Positions 61,401-64,000 of a stretch of 64,000 nucleotides of DNA are shown in pieces (the stretch's first letter is position 1; each line of letters starts with the position of its first letter). The translations under genes and the position numbers were made by a program. This stretch comes from Carya illinoinensis. Its lineage: Eukaryota > Streptophyta > Magnoliopsida > Fagales > Juglandaceae. The DNA lies in the NCBI RefSeq assembly GCF_018687715.1, contig NC_056766.1, forward strand, positions 23,238,501-23,302,500. Reading direction: 5' to 3'. The notes beneath the pieces were generated by a model. That model was not told the origin of the DNA. It saw only the letters and a program-made list of their open reading frames with translations, and made no database searches.

Positions 61401-62585
61401 AAATTCTTGATAATATTGGACTGCACCCTCGTGTATGGCTTCAGGAGTGTTGAATGAAGTGCCATCTGGTTTATTCATTTTGGTGACTTGGTTCTGCTGC
61501 CTTCTCTTCAAAATTGCATGGAAGAACCTCGTATTGTTATCTCCTTCTCATAGCCATTTAATTCCAGCTTTTTGAGCAATCAAACTCTCCTCTCTTTTTT
61601 GCCAAATATCTAGTTCTATTTTAGACATCAAAAGATCCTGTTCCACCTCTGCCTCATATTCTCCCTGCAGAATAGCTTCAAGTGACTCAATCCATTGTTC
61701 TAGCTCTTTAATCATTAAATCGACATGACCAAAAATTTCCTTGTTCCATCTTCTCAATACCTGCTTCATGCGCTTCATTTTATAAGCTAGATTTTCCAAA
61801 CCACCTCCCCGTCCTTCTTCTTTCTAGCACTGCTCAAAACAAGAAAGGAACTCCCCATGTTCCACCCACATTTGCTAAAACCGAAAAGGCGCCGGTCCAT
61901 AACGTTGGGAGTTTTGGTTGCACGATACTATCATCGTGGCATGGTCTGATGTGTTACGCACCAAGTACTTTAGCAGGGAGTGAGCTAGAGACTCTAAAAA
62001 CTTAGTATTTACCAAACCTTTGTCGAGACGAGCCCAGCTCCTGGCTAGACCTTCCTGCCCATTACACTACGAGAGACTGTTGCCATTGTAATTCATGTCC
62101 ATCTGTCCACATCCATTTATCCATTCATTGAAATCCTCCATCACTATCCTCGGACGTGGAGAGCCCCCCCTCTGTTCTTCGTTACTTTTGATTATGTTGA
62201 AATCCCCTAGAATCATCCATGGGTCATTACTGTGATCATCTTCTTGTAAATCCCTCCAAAGTTGTCTCTGAAGCCCATAATAGCATTTGGCGTAAACAAA
62301 AGTAATGCTAAGAGCCATATCCCCTTCGAGTACTTTGACTGTGATAAACTGGTCACTCATTCGTACGATGGTTACATTCACATTTTTTTCCCACAATAGC
62401 CAAATCTTCCCAGCATTCAATTGGTTTGAGCTACCCTTCTCCAAGCCTAACTGCCTCATTAATCTTCCCATTCTACTATCATCCACAAAAGTCTCTGCTA
62501 GTGCAACTACCTTGGGCTTAAATTCCCTTACCAACTTCTTCAGCCTTCCTCTTGAGGTTCCCAGACCTCTTATATTCCAGTACAA
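58490..62585 (-). pseudogene. LINE-2b ORF2: endonuclease, reverse transcriptase, RNase H (broken)
   Basis: MYWNIRGLGTSRGRLKKLV at 62585 opens the endonuclease (WMILGDFNIIKSNEEQ; frame to 62067). A linker (61799-61548) and the reverse-transcriptase N-terminus with AINSIPVESSPSLDGFGSGF (61511-61170) follow. RGLRQGDPLSPYLFIL lies near 60700 and the catalytic YADD just upstream of 60541. The zf-RVT (CSCCTEGGYEDVDHALYLG) is at 59548-58991 and RNase H (NTDG, GAGG, TDSLMVVQW) at about 58940-58690. Stops and frameshifts separate these blocks. Confidence 0.85.
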
Positions 62586-62596
62586 AATGGGACCTA

Positions 62597-63545
62597 TCAG
62601 AGATTTAATTTAGAGGGCCAGTTGATGGCCCGTTTGTTGCTTCTTGACGTTCTCGAACCGCTTTTATTCTTTTTCCTTTTGGAGCCACTCTGATCCTCCT
62701 CGGATTGGTAGTCTTTTTCTCTCCCTGTTACCATGTTCCTTCTTTCCTCCTCCGGCTCTAACAGAGCTTGTTGTTCCTCTGTTTCCTCTACTAGCACCAC
62801 ATCCTCCAGCCATTCATCGTTTTCATTATTACGTTCCACACTTTGTAATACACAAGTCCCTTGTACTATACTATCTGGTACAACTTCATGCTCTTCTATA
62901 CCCCCGTCCTCCACCTCCACGCGATCCCTAATCTCAAGGGAGATCAGGCTGTCAAATCCCTGTTCTTCCTGCTACTCTTCGGGTTCCCCCTCAACCCTCA
63001 CCGGGCTTTTGCTTTTCTCGATATGGTCTTCCTTTTCTTGTTAACCTTTCATCTCCTACCATCATCACTTTGTCGGTCTCCATGGCATCCAGGTCCTCTT
63101 CTGTTCTTTCTTTCTCACCTGCATTTATATTCCCCACCACTTCATGTAAATCCCTACCGTCTTTGTCCTTTCCTGTTTTTTGGTATTCTCGATTCTTTTT
63201 TCCTCTTTTACAGGTTGCTTTGTTGTGTCCCTGCATCTTACAACTTATACAAAATGCCGGCAACGTCTCAAATACTAAGTGTGGAACGTATTGAGGACTC
63301 CAGATGTTGTATTGAGGCATCCATCTCTAAGCAAACTCGAGCTCCGTCCGTTCTTGTCGCACACCGAGTGGAGTTATCAGACCGTATGAACTTTCCAATC
63401 TGTGCCGTTATTATTTTGAGGATTGAGTCATGATAGAATTTTGGGGGGAGGCCCAGCAGCATGACCCAAATTGGAACAAAAGGCGTTTCCTCATTTTTTG
63501 TGAATCTCGGAGTCCAATGGAATGCTCTGTACGGAACTCCATTTA
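62597..63545 (-). pseudogene. LINE-2b ORF1: nucleic-acid-binding protein (broken)
   Basis: The N-terminal part (63545-63270) reads GVPYRAFHWTPRF and VPIWVMLLGLPPKFYHDSIL, the DUF4283-type domain of plant LINE ORF1. The CCHC knuckle CISCKMQGHNKATC lies at about 63210-63251, followed by basic KRGKK residues. A frameshift lies at about 63270-63320 and the acidic C-terminal part is at 62920-62597. It would bind LINE RNA. Confidence 0.8.
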
Positions 63546-64000
63546 TGTGATACCCTATTTTTACGTGTATTTTCACTGAATGAGTATTTTAATCTAATTA
63601 AAATATTAGTTCTTTTATTTTAATTTATTGTATTTTAATTGGATTTATTTAGTTGTAATATTTGTTTTGTGGAGCTTTCTTAATATTAATTATTGTTTTG
63701 ATTTTAAATTACTGTGTAATTTATTTTAATTTGTTTTTGGATTTAAAATTTAGTTGTTAGTTTTTACTAATTATTTATTATATTTTAGTTTGATATGGTG
63801 TTTAAATTAATTTAGTCGTTTTATAACTTTTAAATTTGTTTTTGTCGGATCAGTTTTTGGACTCCAGAGGTGAGGATTGGACCTCATTTCTTTTCCCCAT
63901 CTTTTCTTTTTCTCTTTTCTTTTTCTTTCTTTTCTTTTTCTTTCTTTTTCTTCTTCTCTTCCGTTCTCCTTCCGCTCGACGTACGCTCTCTCTCTCTCTC
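63546..64000 (+). mobile_element. LTR copy C of the 2-kb family, cut by the window end
   Basis: It begins TGTGATACCCTATTTTTACG, followed by TGTATTTTCACT as in copy A, and has the same pyrimidine tract (63890-63965). It is inserted in LINE-2b ORF1, and ATTTA (63541-63545) is the expected left target duplication. Whether it is a solo LTR or the 5' LTR of a complete element cannot be told here. Confidence 0.8.

Larger units (their letters stand above)
58329..63545 (-). mobile_element. LINE-2b, nearly full-length L1-type LINE inserted in LINE-2a
   Basis: The minus strand shows ORF1 with a zinc knuckle, endonuclease, reverse transcriptase, zf-RVT, RNase H, and an A tail (T run at 58331-58349). 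Its 3' untranslated region shares CCTCACTTATGGT with LINE-1, so the two belong to related families. It is cut at 63545 by LTR copy C. Confidence 0.85.

Overview
This is a plant nuclear window, almost certainly from a eudicot and probably a woody one. It holds one intact host gene with 17 coding exons and GT-AG introns, set in about 55 kb of nested, decaying transposable elements. The elements are typical of plants: Ty3/gypsy Athila-type and Ty1/copia LTR retrotransposons, L1-type LINEs with a C-terminal RNase H, a PIF/Harbinger transposon, MITEs, a SINE and solo LTRs. One MITE with GATGAGATGAG-like ends resembles a family I associate with Fagales (walnut, oak, chestnut); that is a weak, memory-based pointer to the species.

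Layout. 1-4624: degenerate plus-strand transposon region with plant-mobile-domain-like coding, split by an insertion at about 1237-3401. 4625-5303: start of an LTR with a TATA box. 5304-5487: foldback MITE. 5488-22045: minus-strand LINE (LINE-1), itself split by an 11.5-kb Athila-like element (10276-21795) with two 2,370-bp LTRs. 22061-25033: minus-strand remnant of a second Athila-like element. 25034-26981: solo LTR (copy A) with a perfect 5-bp target duplication. 27179-32042: Ty1/copia element with 270-bp LTRs and a perfect 5-bp duplication. 33391-34708: another solo LTR carrying an array of CGCTCGAGCG palindromes. 35458-43353: 7.9-kb PIF/Harbinger element with terminal inverted repeats, a TAA duplication, a Myb-like ORF1 and a DDE transposase ORF2. 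43357-47690: hAT-like debris with solo LTR copy B inserted (44692-47088). 47770-47975: Harbinger-like MITE.

48399-56035 (+): the host gene, an F-box/leucine-rich-repeat protein of about 1,010 residues, orthologous by appearance to Arabidopsis FBL15/SLOMO. All 17 exon junctions keep one open frame. Its first intron carries a LINE tail, a tRNA-derived SINE and an 84-bp tandem duplication that doubles the exon-2 splice acceptor in frame.

56842-63545: two minus-strand LINEs, one inserted into the other, followed by the start of a third copy of the A/B LTR family (63546 to the window end).

No operon, CRISPR array, rRNA gene or standalone tRNA gene is present. All transposon ORFs except those of the Harbinger element are clearly broken, and the Harbinger ORFs carry one premature stop each. 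The most noteworthy items are the in-frame duplicated splice acceptor of the F-box gene, the Harbinger element with its predicted upstream exons, the palindrome array just upstream of an LTR TATA box, and the well-resolved nesting record. I found no clearly new biological system.
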